A DNA stretch of 38,131 nt from Spirochaetales bacterium (lineage in GTDB: Bacteria; Spirochaetota; Spirochaetia; UBA9216): NCBI GenBank assembly GCA_016342585.1, contig JAEINK010000051.1, positions 1 to 38,131 of the forward strand. The letters are read 5' to 3'. Positions 17,313 to 25,977 of this stretch are shown one piece after another; positions within the stretch are counted from its first letter, which is position 1, and each line of letters begins with the position of its first letter. Position numbers and translations under genes: made by a program. The notes under the pieces are model-generated. The model was not told the DNA's origin, ran no database searches, and saw only the letters and a program-made list of their open reading frames with translations.

Positions 17313-18510
17313 GGAGAAGCGGGATAACCGGATCCTTGTTTTTGATGATAAGCCCTCAAGTTTAACCGGTTTGGGAAAGACCTTCTGGGATGCCGGTTGG
17401 GATATTGCTTTTGCCATGGATTTTAAATCCCTTCAGAAAAAGCTGAAGATACTCTCCTTTGATCTGATTCTTGTGAACACCGAAGTAGCTGGATTTGATG
17501 CGGATGTTTTGTCCGAATTTCTCTCTTCTGTTCATGGTGTTGAGCAACCTCCGGTTATTGCCATTATTCCTGTTGGAAAAGATTTCTCTCCAGGTGAATG
17601 GCTGGAGAAAGGCCTGGCAGACTATATTCGAGGTAAAGACGGGAATGAGTCCTGGGATTATATGGAAATTCAGGCCAGGGTTGCCAATCATCTGCAGTTC
17701 CGGAAGGAGTTGCTTGAATACAGGAATCAGATTGCCCGGCTTGAGAACAGCAATAAGGATAAGGATAATTTTTACAGGATCCTCTCTCATGACCTGAAGG
17801 CCCCCTTTCAGGGCCTTGTCGGCCTGCTGGAGGTTCTCCATGGGGAGTACGATACCTTAGAAAAGGAAGAGGTGCAGGAGTATATCCGGAATATCCATGA
17901 TTCCACAAAAAGGACCTACCGTTTATTGGAAAATTTGATGGAGTGGTCCGGTGTTCAGGGTGGTCAGATGAAATGGACCCCCGATGAGATGGATTTCAGC
18001 CTTATAGTTCAGGATGTCCTTGATATGTTTACTATCGGTGCGCGGGATAAGGGGATTACTATCTCTTCCGAGGTTGAACCCGGCATGACTGTTTTTGCCG
18101 ATCGAAGGATGCTCTCTTCCGTAATTCGAAATTTTGTATATAATGGTATAAAATTTACAGACAAGGGTGGTTCTATCAAGGTGAAGGCCAAGGAGTCTGT
18201 AGATTATTATGAGATATCTGTTGATGATACCGGAGTCGGGATTCATCCGGATAACCTCAGGAAGCTGCTGCGCAGGGGGGAGACCGATACAACCCCGGGA
18301 ACCGCTCAGGAATCGGGATCGGGCCTGGGCCTGAAAATCTGCCGGCAGTATATAGAGATGAATGGTGGTCAGATGTGGGTTCGCAGTGAACCGGGCAGGG
18401 GGAGTTCTTTCCTTTTCAGCCTGCCCAAACGGAAGGTTGATCTTTCAATTATCGGAGAAGCCAGCCTTCAGTCCATCGGTCGTCCTCAAAATGATGGAGT
18501 CAGTAGATGA
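17299..18510 (+). CDS. Histidine kinase with N-terminal pseudo-receiver
   Basis: The start is ATG 17299 with ggagg (17289-17293) 5 nt upstream; a TTG at 17287 is rejected. Residues 11-115 look like a receiver (LVFDDKPS), but the phosphoacceptor position in DLILVN is Asn60, and the usual Thr and Lys positions are Pro and Gly. It is therefore a pseudo-receiver. A coiled linker leads to HisKA with His164 in ILSHDLKAPF. The ATP-binding lid follows: N-box around Asn282 (RNFVYNGIKFT), G1 DDTGVGI (about 309-315) and G2 GSGLGLKI (about 340-347). There are no membrane segments, so this is a cytoplasmic sensor. The cognate regulator gene overlaps by 4 bp (ATGA). Confidence 0.92.
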   Translation: MTTPEEKRDNRILVFDDKPSSLTGLGKTFWDAGWDIAFAMDFKSLQKKLKILSFDLILVNTEVAGFDADVLSEFLSSVHGVEQPPVIAIIPVGKDFSPGEWLEKGLADYIRGKDGNESWDYMEIQARVANHLQFRKELLEYRNQIARLENSNKDKDNFYRILSHDLKAPFQGLVGLLEVLHGEYDTLEKEEVQEYIRNIHDSTKRTYRLLENLMEWSGVQGGQMKWTPDEMDFSLIVQDVLDMFTIGARDKGITISSEVEPGMTVFADRRMLSSVIRNFVYNGIKFTDKGGSIKVKAKESVDYYEISVDDTGVGIHPDNLRKLLRRGETDTTPGTAQESGSGLGLKICRQYIEMNGGQMWVRSEPGRGSSFLFSLPKRKVDLSIIGEASLQSIGRPQNDGVSR

Positions 18511-19211
18511 GCAAAGATGCAAGCCTCTTCCTTGTTGATGATAACAAGGACCTGCGTGACTCTCTTGGAGAGTATCTCGAATTAAATGATTTTATTGTGA
18601 AGAGTTTTTCATCGGCGGTTGGTGTTCTTGAAGCTTTAGCCGTGAAACCTCCTGATCTTATCATTCTTGATATCATGCTTCAGGAGGGTGATGGTTTTTC
18701 TATTGCAAAAAAGATAAGGAAGATTTCCAGGGTTCCCATTATATTCCTCACGGCCAGGGAGTCCGAACAGGATCGGATAACCGGTTTTGAGCTTGGTGGG
18801 GATGATTATGTGGTCAAACCCTTTTCCATGAAGGAGTTTGTTTTACGGGTGAAAGCCCTGTTACGAAGAACCGGATTCTATGACTCTGCCAACCTCGAGA
18901 TACCTGAATGGATCCTGGGTGATGAAACAATGACGATTGATGAACAATCTCATATAGCCATTATTAATGGGGTGGAGACCAGTCTAACCATAACCGAATG
19001 GCGGATTCTCAGGTTTATGGTTTCCAATGAGGGTAAAGCTTTATCCCGTGATGATATTCTGAGCGCATGCCTTTCCTACTCTTTTCAGGGATACGATCGA
19101 ACCGTGGATACCCATATAAAAAACCTGAGATCGAAGATCAACAGCCCGGGATGGATTGAGACTGTTACTAAAGTCGGTTATAGATTTAAGGGGATCCGGA
19201 AGCTGAATTAA
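18507..19211 (+). CDS. OmpR/PhoB-family response regulator
   Basis: The 234-residue protein has an intact receiver: acidic pair Asp11/Asp12, phosphoacceptor Asp55 in LIILDIML, Thr82 in FLTARE and Lys104 in DYVVKPF. A winged-helix DNA-binding domain follows from about residue 135, with ITEWRILRFM and the recognition part YDRTVDTHIKNLRSKI. It should activate or repress genes when phosphorylated by the overlapping kinase. The start ATG shares ATGA with the kinase stop, so translation is coupled. The target genes are not visible here. It is convergent with yjbQ at 19223, with an 11-bp gap and no terminator. Confidence 0.95.
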   Translation: MSKDASLFLVDDNKDLRDSLGEYLELNDFIVKSFSSAVGVLEALAVKPPDLIILDIMLQEGDGFSIAKKIRKISRVPIIFLTARESEQDRITGFELGGDDYVVKPFSMKEFVLRVKALLRRTGFYDSANLEIPEWILGDETMTIDEQSHIAIINGVETSLTITEWRILRFMVSNEGKALSRDDILSACLSYSFQGYDRTVDTHIKNLRSKINSPGWIETVTKVGYRFKGIRKLN

Positions 19212-19222
19212 GGCTGTCGGCT

Positions 19223-19645
19223 TCAATTCGCTATTATCGTAATGACCAGGCTTCGCATCCCTCCGTGGTTTCGGTGTTCACATAGATAGATCCCCTGCCA
19301 GGTTCCCAGGTTGAACCTTCCCTTTGTGATGGGCAAGTTCAGGTTTACTCCGATAAGGGAACTTTTTGCATGGGCGGGCATATCATCGGGGCCTTCAAAG
19401 GTATGGACATACCAGGGCTGGTTTTCCGGTACAAGATGATTGAAAATGGGTTCCATATCTTTGCGGACATCCGGATCGGCATTTTCGTTCAGGGTGATAG
19501 AGGCGGAGGTGTGTTTCAGGTGCAGAAAGGCCATGCCCACCTCTACCTTCGATAATTCCGGACAGGCCTGTTTTATCTCATCGGTAATTAAATGAAAACC
19601 TCTTCCCCTTGATTTTAAACGGATCTCTTTCTGAATTATCTCCAT
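19223..19645 (-). CDS. yjbQ: YjbQ/UPF0047 family protein
   Basis: The 140-residue protein matches the UPF0047 family in length and motifs: HLKHTSASITLNENAD, a central region around PWYVHTFEGPDDMPAH, then ITKGRFNLGTWQGIYLCEHR. Family members form compact trimers with a cluster of conserved His residues, and a weak thiamine-phosphate-synthase-like activity is reported for the family. The physiological role is unsettled. The start codon is 2 bp after the rlmG stop, and its AGGAGAT ribosome site sits inside the end of rlmG, so the genes are translationally coupled. Confidence 0.93.
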   Translation of the reverse strand: MEIIQKEIRLKSRGRGFHLITDEIKQACPELSKVEVGMAFLHLKHTSASITLNENADPDVRKDMEPIFNHLVPENQPWYVHTFEGPDDMPAHAKSSLIGVNLNLPITKGRFNLGTWQGIYLCEHRNHGGMRSLVITIIAN

Positions 19646-19647
19646 TA

Positions 19648-20817
19648 CTATCTCCTGCAGGTGTATATAGTGAACTTCTTGTTTTGGGCGATTGTCCTGG
19701 CGGTCGTGAAGTGATCATTGAGGGTGTTTGTGTAGCCAAGGTGACGATTTGCCACAAGAAGCAGCATTCCTCCTGGTCTGAGAACCCTGGCGGATTCGGA
19801 TATGAACAGGAAGGGGAGGTCCATGGATACTCTGCTTGAGGTGTGGAAGGGGGGGTTACAGAGGATCAGGTCCACACTTCCATCATCGATTCCTTCCATC
19901 AAATCTGTCTGGATAATGGACAGTCTCTCTTGAAGGCCGTTTTCCAAGCCTGTTATTTCGGCCGATTTTACAGCCTGGGCGGATTCATCGGTGCAGATGA
20001 CCTTCGCCTCGGGCCATTTTCTGGCAGCGGCCATGGCCAGTACCCCGTCACCACAGCCCGGGTCGGCTATCACCCGGGGAGGAGTCTCTTCAGTAAAACC
20101 TTTTGAGAGCCGCTCAAACTTTTCCAGGAGGAAGCGGGTTCCCGGATCGAGTTTCCCCATAGCAAAGACCCCCGGTAGATTTTTTATCCTGAGATCCCAT
20201 TCGGGAACTTCATATGTATAGGTAAAGTCCTTATTTTCGGGAATAGACAGAAGATTCCCTGTATAGAGTCTGGCCCGCTTTTTTATCAGGCTGTATTCGG
20301 CTCCTTCCGTGTATCTGGAAAATATCTCGAAGAACCCCAGGGGCATCTCTTTCGACATACCCCCTCCAATGATCGGTGTGCCCGGGGGAAGGGTTTTCGA
20401 AAGTCCTGCCATCTGATATTCGAAATAGGAGAGGGACCGTGGTATCTTCATGAGGATTACCTCGATATTACCCTCTTTTTTAAGGAAATAATCATCATTG
20501 GTAAAAAGAGGGGGCTGGATCCTGTTTCTCCGGCAGTTTTCCTCTATTGCCCTGCGGGATGTCAAAGACTGTGTGAGAACGAGGATCCTGCCGGCTTCTT
20601 TTGTCCCCGTAAGGGGGCAGGAAAGGCCTCCCCGGTGATCATTCAGTATCAGGAGTTTACTTGAAGTATCCTCTGCAAACTTTGTTTCGGATAACCGACA
20701 CAGGATATACTCATCGGCCGCATCCCATGCCTGAATTGAGCTGTCTGTGTTTCGTTTCGGGTTTGTTTCAGAGCTTAAGTGAAAATTACCCATAGGAGAA
20801 GAGAATAATTCTTTCAT
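19648..20817 (-). CDS. rlmG: 23S rRNA (guanine-N2)-methyltransferase RlmG-like
   Basis: The 389-residue protein has the two-domain layout of RlmG/RsmC enzymes: a degenerate N-terminal methyltransferase-like half and a catalytic C-terminal half. The SAM-binding motif is ADPGCGDGVLAMAAA (about 251-265), the acidic CTDES follows, and the active-site NPPFH is at 321-325, typical for N2-guanine methylation. E. coli RlmG (378 residues, m2G1835) is a close length match; RsmC is shorter. Confident as an rRNA m2G methyltransferase, less so for the exact site. It is first in a two-gene operon with yjbQ. The -10 box TATCAT lies 6 nt before the ATG. Confidence 0.85.
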   Translation of the reverse strand: MKELFSSPMGNFHLSSETNPKRNTDSSIQAWDAADEYILCRLSETKFAEDTSSKLLILNDHRGGLSCPLTGTKEAGRILVLTQSLTSRRAIEENCRRNRIQPPLFTNDDYFLKKEGNIEVILMKIPRSLSYFEYQMAGLSKTLPPGTPIIGGGMSKEMPLGFFEIFSRYTEGAEYSLIKKRARLYTGNLLSIPENKDFTYTYEVPEWDLRIKNLPGVFAMGKLDPGTRFLLEKFERLSKGFTEETPPRVIADPGCGDGVLAMAAARKWPEAKVICTDESAQAVKSAEITGLENGLQERLSIIQTDLMEGIDDGSVDLILCNPPFHTSSRVSMDLPFLFISESARVLRPGGMLLLVANRHLGYTNTLNDHFTTARTIAQNKKFTIYTCRR

Positions 20818-20823
20818 ATTTGT

Positions 20824-20852
20824 ATGATAAACAATATTTTAATCTTTGTCCT
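20824..20852 (-). promoter_or_regulatory. rlmG-yjbQ promoter (leaderless type)
   Basis: Minus strand: AGGACA (20847-20852), a 17-bp spacer and TATCAT (20824-20829), then 6 nt to ATG 20817. The -35 box shares one base with the divergent bmp promoter. Confidence 0.45.
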
Positions 20853-20880
20853 TGACAAATTGCCTCTGTGTTCTTACGCT
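20852..20880 (+). promoter_or_regulatory. Promoter of the nucleoside transporter gene cluster
   Basis: A consensus TTGACA (20852-20857), a 17-bp spacer and TACGCT (20875-20880) precede a short leader with aaggag (20901-20906) 8 nt before ATG 20915. Confidence 0.75.
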
Positions 20881-20914
20881 GGAAAGAACAATAAATTTTT
20901 AAGGAGAAAAACAA

Positions 20915-22081
20915 ATGAAGAAAGCATTATTGGTCCTGCTCTGCATGACAATGGTAGTGTCCTTTGCGTTTTCAGGTGGTCAGAAGGATGAATCCTCTGC
21001 AGCGGTAAAGGCCGGTTTCATTTATGTTGGTCCAACAGGTGATTATGGATGGTCATACGCTCACCACGAATCGAAAGAAGAACTGGAAGCCAAATATCCA
21101 TGGTTTGAGACTGTATATGTAGAATCAGTTCCTGAGGGTGATGCGATCAGAATTATCGACAGACTGGTTCAGGAAGAGAAATGTAACGTTATTTTCACAA
21201 CCAGCTTCGGTTATATGGATGATACTTATGCCGCAGCAGAAAAGTATCCTGATGTGAAATTCATGCATTGTTCAGGTTTCAAACAGTTGCCGAATATGGG
21301 GACCTACTTTGGAGATCTGTATCAGATGTACTACCTGAACGGAATGATGGCCGGTGCCCTTACAAAAACCAACAAACTTGGTTATGTTGCCGCCTTCCCC
21401 ATTCCCGAACTTATTCGCCACATTAATGCTTTTGCTCTTGGTGCTAAAGCCGTTAATCCTGATGCTGAAGTCAATGTTAGATGGATCTACTCCTGGTACG
21501 GTCCGGACAAGGCAAGAGAGGCCGCTGAAGCTCTTATTACCGATGGTTGTGATGCCCTGGCGTTCACCGAAGATACCCCCGCGGTTATCGAGGTAGGACA
21601 GGAACATTTTGAGAAGGGTGATGAAATTTACACCTTCAGCCACTACAGCCCTATGCAGGTTTACGGTGTTGATTCTGTAGTTTCCGGACAGTTAGCCAAC
21701 TGGACCGTTCTTTATGAGAAAATTATTACGGATATCTATGAGGATAAGTGGTCCAATTACGACTTACTCTGGCTCCTTAAGGAAGATGCTGTTGAGCTTG
21801 GTGGAAGCTGGGATGAAAAGATCAATCCTAAATATGTTGATGCCCTTAAAGCTGTTAAGGTAGATACTCCTGATATGGGAAATATGTCCGTATATGACCT
21901 TATTATGAAGAGATACGAACAGATGGCCGAAGGCCGGGAAGTTTTCGAACCCTACTCCGGACCTCTTTATGATAATGAAGGGAATCTGAAGATTGCCGAG
22001 GGTGAAATTGCACCTTTGGGCGACCTTATGGGAATTATGTACTATGTGGATGGTGTTGTAGGCTCCATTCCCCAGCAGTAA
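20915..22081 (+). CDS. BMP/PnrA-family nucleoside ABC transporter substrate-binding protein
   Basis: This is the periplasmic receptor of the importer encoded downstream. Family members (PnrA/TmpC, BmpA) bind purine nucleosides. Evidence includes the N-terminal FIYVGPTGDYGWSYAH, the region GDAIRIIDRLVQEEKCNVIF, and the domain swap GYVAAFPIPELIRHINAF typical of the Bmp fold. The 388-residue length is normal. The signal peptide ends VSFAFSGGQKDESS with no lipobox cysteine, so the protein is probably released by signal peptidase I or not lipidated, unlike treponemal TmpC. It has a strong promoter and its own terminator, fitting a receptor made in excess over the membrane parts. Confidence 0.93.
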   Translation: MKKALLVLLCMTMVVSFAFSGGQKDESSAAVKAGFIYVGPTGDYGWSYAHHESKEELEAKYPWFETVYVESVPEGDAIRIIDRLVQEEKCNVIFTTSFGYMDDTYAAAEKYPDVKFMHCSGFKQLPNMGTYFGDLYQMYYLNGMMAGALTKTNKLGYVAAFPIPELIRHINAFALGAKAVNPDAEVNVRWIYSWYGPDKAREAAEALITDGCDALAFTEDTPAVIEVGQEHFEKGDEIYTFSHYSPMQVYGVDSVVSGQLANWTVLYEKIITDIYEDKWSNYDLLWLLKEDAVELGGSWDEKINPKYVDALKAVKVDTPDMGNMSVYDLIMKRYEQMAEGREVFEPYSGPLYDNEGNLKIAEGEIAPLGDLMGIMYYVDGVVGSIPQQ

Positions 22082-22108
22082 AAGCTTAACTTTACTGTAA
22101 CAAATATG

Positions 22109-22148
22109 AAAAGGCTGTCTGGATTTAATTCCGGCAGCCTTTTTGTTT
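22109..22148 (+). terminator. Intrinsic terminator after the binding-protein gene
   Basis: The stem aaaaggctg (22109-22117) pairs with cagcctttt (22135-22143), followed by further T. It lies 28 bp after the stop codon. Partial readthrough would set binding protein above the ATPase and permeases. Confidence 0.8.
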
Positions 22149-22149
22149 G

Positions 22150-22319
22150 CCCGGTAAAACGGGTAAACCCAGTCCCTGCTGATAATTTCGCTGTACTCCT
22201 TTTAACCTTCTTTATCAAGCTTTATTCAAGAAGGTAGATATGATAATCCTGCTTTGCAGGTGGACTTTATTGTGTTATTCTAATGCTTGAACAAATCAAT
22301 TTCTGACCTGGAGTAATCA
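22150..22319 (+). promoter_or_regulatory. Structured intergenic leader with possible second promoter
   Basis: After the terminator, three hairpins can be drawn: cccg/cggg (22150-22163), accttctt/aagaaggt (22205-22235) and cctgc/gcagg (22248-22260). The last overlaps a possible promoter, TTTGCA (22253-22258), 17 bp, TATTCT (22276-22281). A ggag at 22310-22313 serves the TTG start. No known riboswitch was recognised. Confidence 0.35.
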
Positions 22320-23849
22320 TTGAAAGCGATCAATTCCCTTGAAATGAAAAATATCTGCAAGTCCTTCGGTCCGGTAAAAGCCAATCAGAATATCAATCTG
22401 AATGTTAATTCGGGAGAGATTTTGGGGCTTTTAGGCGAAAACGGCGCCGGAAAGACGACCTTAATGAATATCCTTTTCGGGCTTTATCAGCCTGATTGCG
22501 GAGAGATCATAATTAATGGAGAGGTTGTTCCCATTCACTCTCCCCGGGACTCCATGTCCAAGGGAATCGGGATGGTTCATCAGCACTATATGCTGATAGA
22601 AAACCATTCGGTTGTAGAGAATGTGGCCCTTGGTTTTGATGGTTTGCCCTTCTTTTATCCTTTAAAAGCTCTTACTATAAAACTCCTGGAGTTTTCCGAT
22701 CAGTTTGGACTTAAGGTAGAGCCTGAAAAGAAGGTCTGGCAATTATCGGCGGGAGAACAGCAGCGTGTCGAGATCGTAAAAAATCTCCTTCGAGGCGCCG
22801 AACTCTTAATTCTCGATGAGCCCACCTCGGTTCTGACCCCCCAGGAGGCGGATGATCTTTTCGAGATATTGAGAAAAATGAAGGCTGAAGGGAAGTCAAT
22901 CATTATTATCAGTCATAAGCTCGATGAGATAATGGCGATATGCGACAGGGTTACGGTTATTCGTCATGGTGAGACGGTAGGACAGGCCCAGGTTGCCGAC
23001 GTGGAGAAGAAAGACCTCGCGAATATGATGATAGGCCGGGAGATGATTTTCGATCTGGACCGGAAAGCCATGAAACAGGGTAAGAGGGTTCTGAAGGTTG
23101 ATGGAATTCACGCTCGGGGAGATCATGGTGAAGAGGCTGTAAAAGGCATAGGTTTTGAGATTTTTGAAAATGAAATTTTTGGAATTGCCGGTGTTTCCGG
23201 AAACGGTCAACGTGAGCTTGTGGAGGTCATCACAGGTTTAAGGAGATCCGAATCCGGGCAGGTTGTTGTCGAGGATAAGGATATTACCAACAGAAATGCC
23301 AGGTATATAAGCGGATCCGGAGTAACACATGTTCCGGAAGAGAGGCATAGATTTGCCATTGCCCCAAATCTTCAGCTTTTCGATAATTCCGTCTTAAAGA
23401 AGCATCATCGCTCTCCTTTTTCTAATCTATTGATGATGGATTATAAGAAGGTAAAGACCCACGCCAAATCCCTGGTTGTGGATTTTCAGGTGGATACCCC
23501 ATCATTGAAAATACCAATGAAAAATCTCTCCGGAGGAAATATTCAGAAATTGATCCTCGGTCGTGAAATAACCGGTGACCATGCCCTTCTTGTGGCGTCC
23601 CATCCGACCTATGGGCTTGATGTTGGTGCCACGAATTACATACGGGAGCAGCTACTCTCTTTAAGAGAGCAGGGGGGGGCCGTTCTTCTTGTTTCCGAGG
23701 ATCTTGAAGAGATCCTGACCCTATGTGACCGGGTGGCTGTTATCTTCAGTGGTGAAATCATGGGGATCGTTAATCCCCGGGAAACAGGAATAAGTGAAAT
23801 CGGTCTGATGATGGCCGGATCACTGAGGACAGAGGGAGGTGAGGCTTAA
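22320..23849 (+). CDS. Nucleoside ABC transporter ATP-binding protein (two ABC domains)
   Basis: The 509-residue protein powers the importer in the cytoplasm. It starts at TTG 22320, 6 nt after ggag. The first domain has Walker A GENGAGKTT (about 39-47), signature LSAGEQQR and Walker B LLILDEPTS. The second has a Walker-A-like loop GVSGNGQRE, signature LSGGNIQK and a non-canonical Walker B LLVASHPTYGLDVGA without the catalytic Glu. This asymmetry is usual for RbsA/YufO (NupO-like) double ATPases. The permease gene follows immediately. Its pairing with a Bmp receptor supports nucleoside uptake rather than sugar uptake. Confidence 0.94.
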   Translation: MKAINSLEMKNICKSFGPVKANQNINLNVNSGEILGLLGENGAGKTTLMNILFGLYQPDCGEIIINGEVVPIHSPRDSMSKGIGMVHQHYMLIENHSVVENVALGFDGLPFFYPLKALTIKLLEFSDQFGLKVEPEKKVWQLSAGEQQRVEIVKNLLRGAELLILDEPTSVLTPQEADDLFEILRKMKAEGKSIIIISHKLDEIMAICDRVTVIRHGETVGQAQVADVEKKDLANMMIGREMIFDLDRKAMKQGKRVLKVDGIHARGDHGEEAVKGIGFEIFENEIFGIAGVSGNGQRELVEVITGLRRSESGQVVVEDKDITNRNARYISGSGVTHVPEERHRFAIAPNLQLFDNSVLKKHHRSPFSNLLMMDYKKVKTHAKSLVVDFQVDTPSLKIPMKNLSGGNIQKLILGREITGDHALLVASHPTYGLDVGATNYIREQLLSLREQGGAVLLVSEDLEEILTLCDRVAVIFSGEIMGIVNPRETGISEIGLMMAGSLRTEGGEA

Positions 23850-24932
23850 ATGAGCTTACAGATGAGTATAAGGCCCAGGACCGAGTCTTCCGGACGGCTT
23901 CAGTTTTTTGTTTTAATATTATCGTTATTTGCAGGCCTGGTTGCTGTCGGCATCCTTTTCCTGGCAAGTGGTGTGGATCCTTTTTATGCAATTGGAAAAA
24001 TCTTTTCAGGTTCCTTCGGTTCCTTTTATGGATTCAAAGAGACCATAACCAAGGCTATCCCTCTGATCCTTATCGGCACTGGACTTACCCTGGCGTTTAA
24101 TGGGAAATTCTGGAATATCGGTGCGGAAGGGCAGCTCCTCATGGGCGCCGCTTTTGGAACCTGGGTAGCCCTTACCCTGGGACCCATTCTTCCCAAGCCG
24201 GTTGTTATTCCGCTTATGTTTCTTGCCGGTTTTTTAGGGGGGGCAATCCTTGGTTTCATTCCCGCCTGGTTTAAGGTTTCGTTTGGGATTAATGAGGTTA
24301 TTTCAACCTTGATGCTGAACTACATTGCCTTCGAGATTGTTCAGTTCCTGATCGTAGGGCCCTGGAAGGGTGTTACCCAGCACGGTTATCCCTATACCGA
24401 TGAGTTCCCCCCGTCAGCCCAGCTGGATTACTTTCCAGGTTCGAGGATTCATATGTTTACCCTCATCCTGGCCCTGCTCATAGTGGTTGCCATGTACCTG
24501 ATGGTTTATAGAACGAAGTTCGGCTATGAGATACGAGTCATAGGTGAGAATCCGGAAGCCGGCCGATACGCGGGGATCAACTTTTTTAAAACCCTCATTC
24601 TGGTCATGGTTCTCTCGGGTGGACTTGCGGGAATTGCGGGCGTTGGTGAGGTTGCCGGAATCCATCATCGATTGAGTTATCCGGGGAATATATCGGCAGG
24701 CTATGGTTTTACGGCCATAATTGTGGCCTGGCTTGCCAAACTGAATCCCCTGATGACAATTTTTTCGGGTCTGTTTTTTGCGGGGATCCTGGTCGGTGGG
24801 GATGCTATTCAGATTTCTCTGAACCTTCCCGCCGCGACTGTTGAGGTTTTCAACGGGATCCTCCTTTTCTTCCTGATAATGGGAGATTTCTTTACCCGGA
24901 ACAGGATAGTTTTTCACAGGAAGGGAGAATAG
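23850..24932 (+). CDS. Nucleoside ABC transporter permease 1
   Basis: A polytopic 360-residue membrane protein with about eight to ten hydrophobic segments. The family motif ITKAIPLILIGTGLTLAFNG, then FWNIGAEGQLLMGA, and GENPEAGRYAGIN (cytoplasmic coupling loop region) match BPD_transp_2 permeases of the YufP/NupP type. The ATG directly follows the ATPase stop. It forms a heterodimer with the next gene product. Confidence 0.93.
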   Translation: MSLQMSIRPRTESSGRLQFFVLILSLFAGLVAVGILFLASGVDPFYAIGKIFSGSFGSFYGFKETITKAIPLILIGTGLTLAFNGKFWNIGAEGQLLMGAAFGTWVALTLGPILPKPVVIPLMFLAGFLGGAILGFIPAWFKVSFGINEVISTLMLNYIAFEIVQFLIVGPWKGVTQHGYPYTDEFPPSAQLDYFPGSRIHMFTLILALLIVVAMYLMVYRTKFGYEIRVIGENPEAGRYAGINFFKTLILVMVLSGGLAGIAGVGEVAGIHHRLSYPGNISAGYGFTAIIVAWLAKLNPLMTIFSGLFFAGILVGGDAIQISLNLPAATVEVFNGILLFFLIMGDFFTRNRIVFHRKGE

Positions 24933-24934
24933 TC

Positions 24935-25855
24935 ATGCAGGAAATCATAATTTCGGTACTTCAGAGAACAATTGTTGCAGGAACCCCCCTTCTATTGGGA
25001 ACCATCGGTGGGATTATCCATGAACGGTCAGGCATTCTAAACCTCGGGATAGAGGGAATGATGGCCCTGGGAGCCGTCTCAGCCTTCATCACAACCCTTT
25101 TAACCGGACATCCGGCATTGGGTATGCTTGTGGCTGTTTTAGTGGGTGGGGCGTCCGCTTTGATCCATGCTTTTGCCTGCATTACTCTTCAGGCAAACCA
25201 GGTTATTTCCGGTCTTGCCCTCACCATGCTCGGTATTGGTGTCAGCGGATTCTGGGGAAAACCCTACATTGGTATTCCCCTGGAAGTTAAGATCAACAAA
25301 TTCAAAATCCCCGTCCTGGGAGATATCCCCATCATTGGCGAGATTCTCTTCTATCAGGATATATTCTTTTATTTAGCCATATTTTTAGGGTTAGGAACCT
25401 GGTTTTTTCTTATGAAAACCCGCCTGGGAATCACCCTCCGAGCTACCGGAGAATCACCCAAGGCGGTAGCAGCACAGGGGCTTAATCCCTCGCTTATCCG
25501 TTACCTGGCAACAATAGTCGGTGGCGCTTTCAGCGGACTTGCCGGGGCCCATCTCTCCATTGCCTACAGTAAATCCTGGATCGAAGGGTTGACCGGCGGC
25601 CGAGGCTGGATTGTTGTTGCCCTGATTATATTCTCCTTCTGGAACCCTCTTAGGGCTTTTCTGGGGGCCTTCCTTTTTGGCGGAATTTTTGTTCTTCAAT
25701 ATATTCTCCAACCTCTTGGCATCTCTCCGAATTTTCTCTCCATGCTTCCGTACTTGGCTACCTTGCTTGTACTGCTTTTCAGCAGTATTAAGGGGGCCAG
25801 GCATATGGCTTCACCCGCTTCTCTCGGGGAGATCTTCCGGAAGGAAGATCGATAA
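24935..25855 (+). CDS. Nucleoside ABC transporter permease 2
   Basis: A 306-residue polytopic permease that starts 2 bp after its partner, with an agggag ribosome site in the end of that gene. The motifs GTIGGIIHERSGILNLGIEG and ATGESPKAVAAQGLN, and the loop GGRGWIVVALIIFSFWNP, are typical of YufQ/NupQ-type BPD_transp_2 subunits. It completes a receptor, double ATPase and two-permease set, so the importer appears whole. Confidence 0.94.
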   Translation: MQEIIISVLQRTIVAGTPLLLGTIGGIIHERSGILNLGIEGMMALGAVSAFITTLLTGHPALGMLVAVLVGGASALIHAFACITLQANQVISGLALTMLGIGVSGFWGKPYIGIPLEVKINKFKIPVLGDIPIIGEILFYQDIFFYLAIFLGLGTWFFLMKTRLGITLRATGESPKAVAAQGLNPSLIRYLATIVGGAFSGLAGAHLSIAYSKSWIEGLTGGRGWIVVALIIFSFWNPLRAFLGAFLFGGIFVLQYILQPLGISPNFLSMLPYLATLLVLLFSSIKGARHMASPASLGEIFRKEDR

Positions 25856-25911
25856 AAGGCGGGACCATAGATTTTTTATTATTTGAACCGGGTTTCGTGT
25901 CCTGCCTTTTT
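25854..25911 (+). terminator. Terminator overlapping the permease 2 stop codon
   Basis: aaaaggcgggac (25854-25865) pairs, with one G-T wobble, with gtcctgcctttt (25899-25910), followed by T. The loop is long (33 nt). A smaller nested hairpin, tcctgc/gcagga, uses the same right arm. Confidence 0.5.
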
Positions 25912-25939
25912 GCAGGAGGGTATTTATAATTCGGGATAT

Positions 25940-25977
25940 GAGGGCCGTTTTCTCTTGCAGGATGCGGCCTCTTTTTA
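25940..25977 (+). terminator. Second terminator after the transporter operon
   Basis: gagggccg (25940-25947) pairs with cggcctc (25965-25971) with one bulged G, followed by five T. It directly precedes the next gene's promoter. Confidence 0.6.

Noticed and set aside
17362..17908. Long minus-strand frames opposite the histidine kinase
   Set aside because: The plus strand encodes clear kinase motifs; the antisense products resemble nothing and lack start signals.
22150..22319. Purine riboswitch before the transporter ATPase
   Set aside because: Hairpins are present, but I could not match the conserved core of a purine or other known aptamer.
23170..23700. Damaged second ATPase domain in the nucleoside transporter
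   Set aside because: Non-canonical Walker A and B in the second half are normal for RbsA/YufO-type double ATPases.
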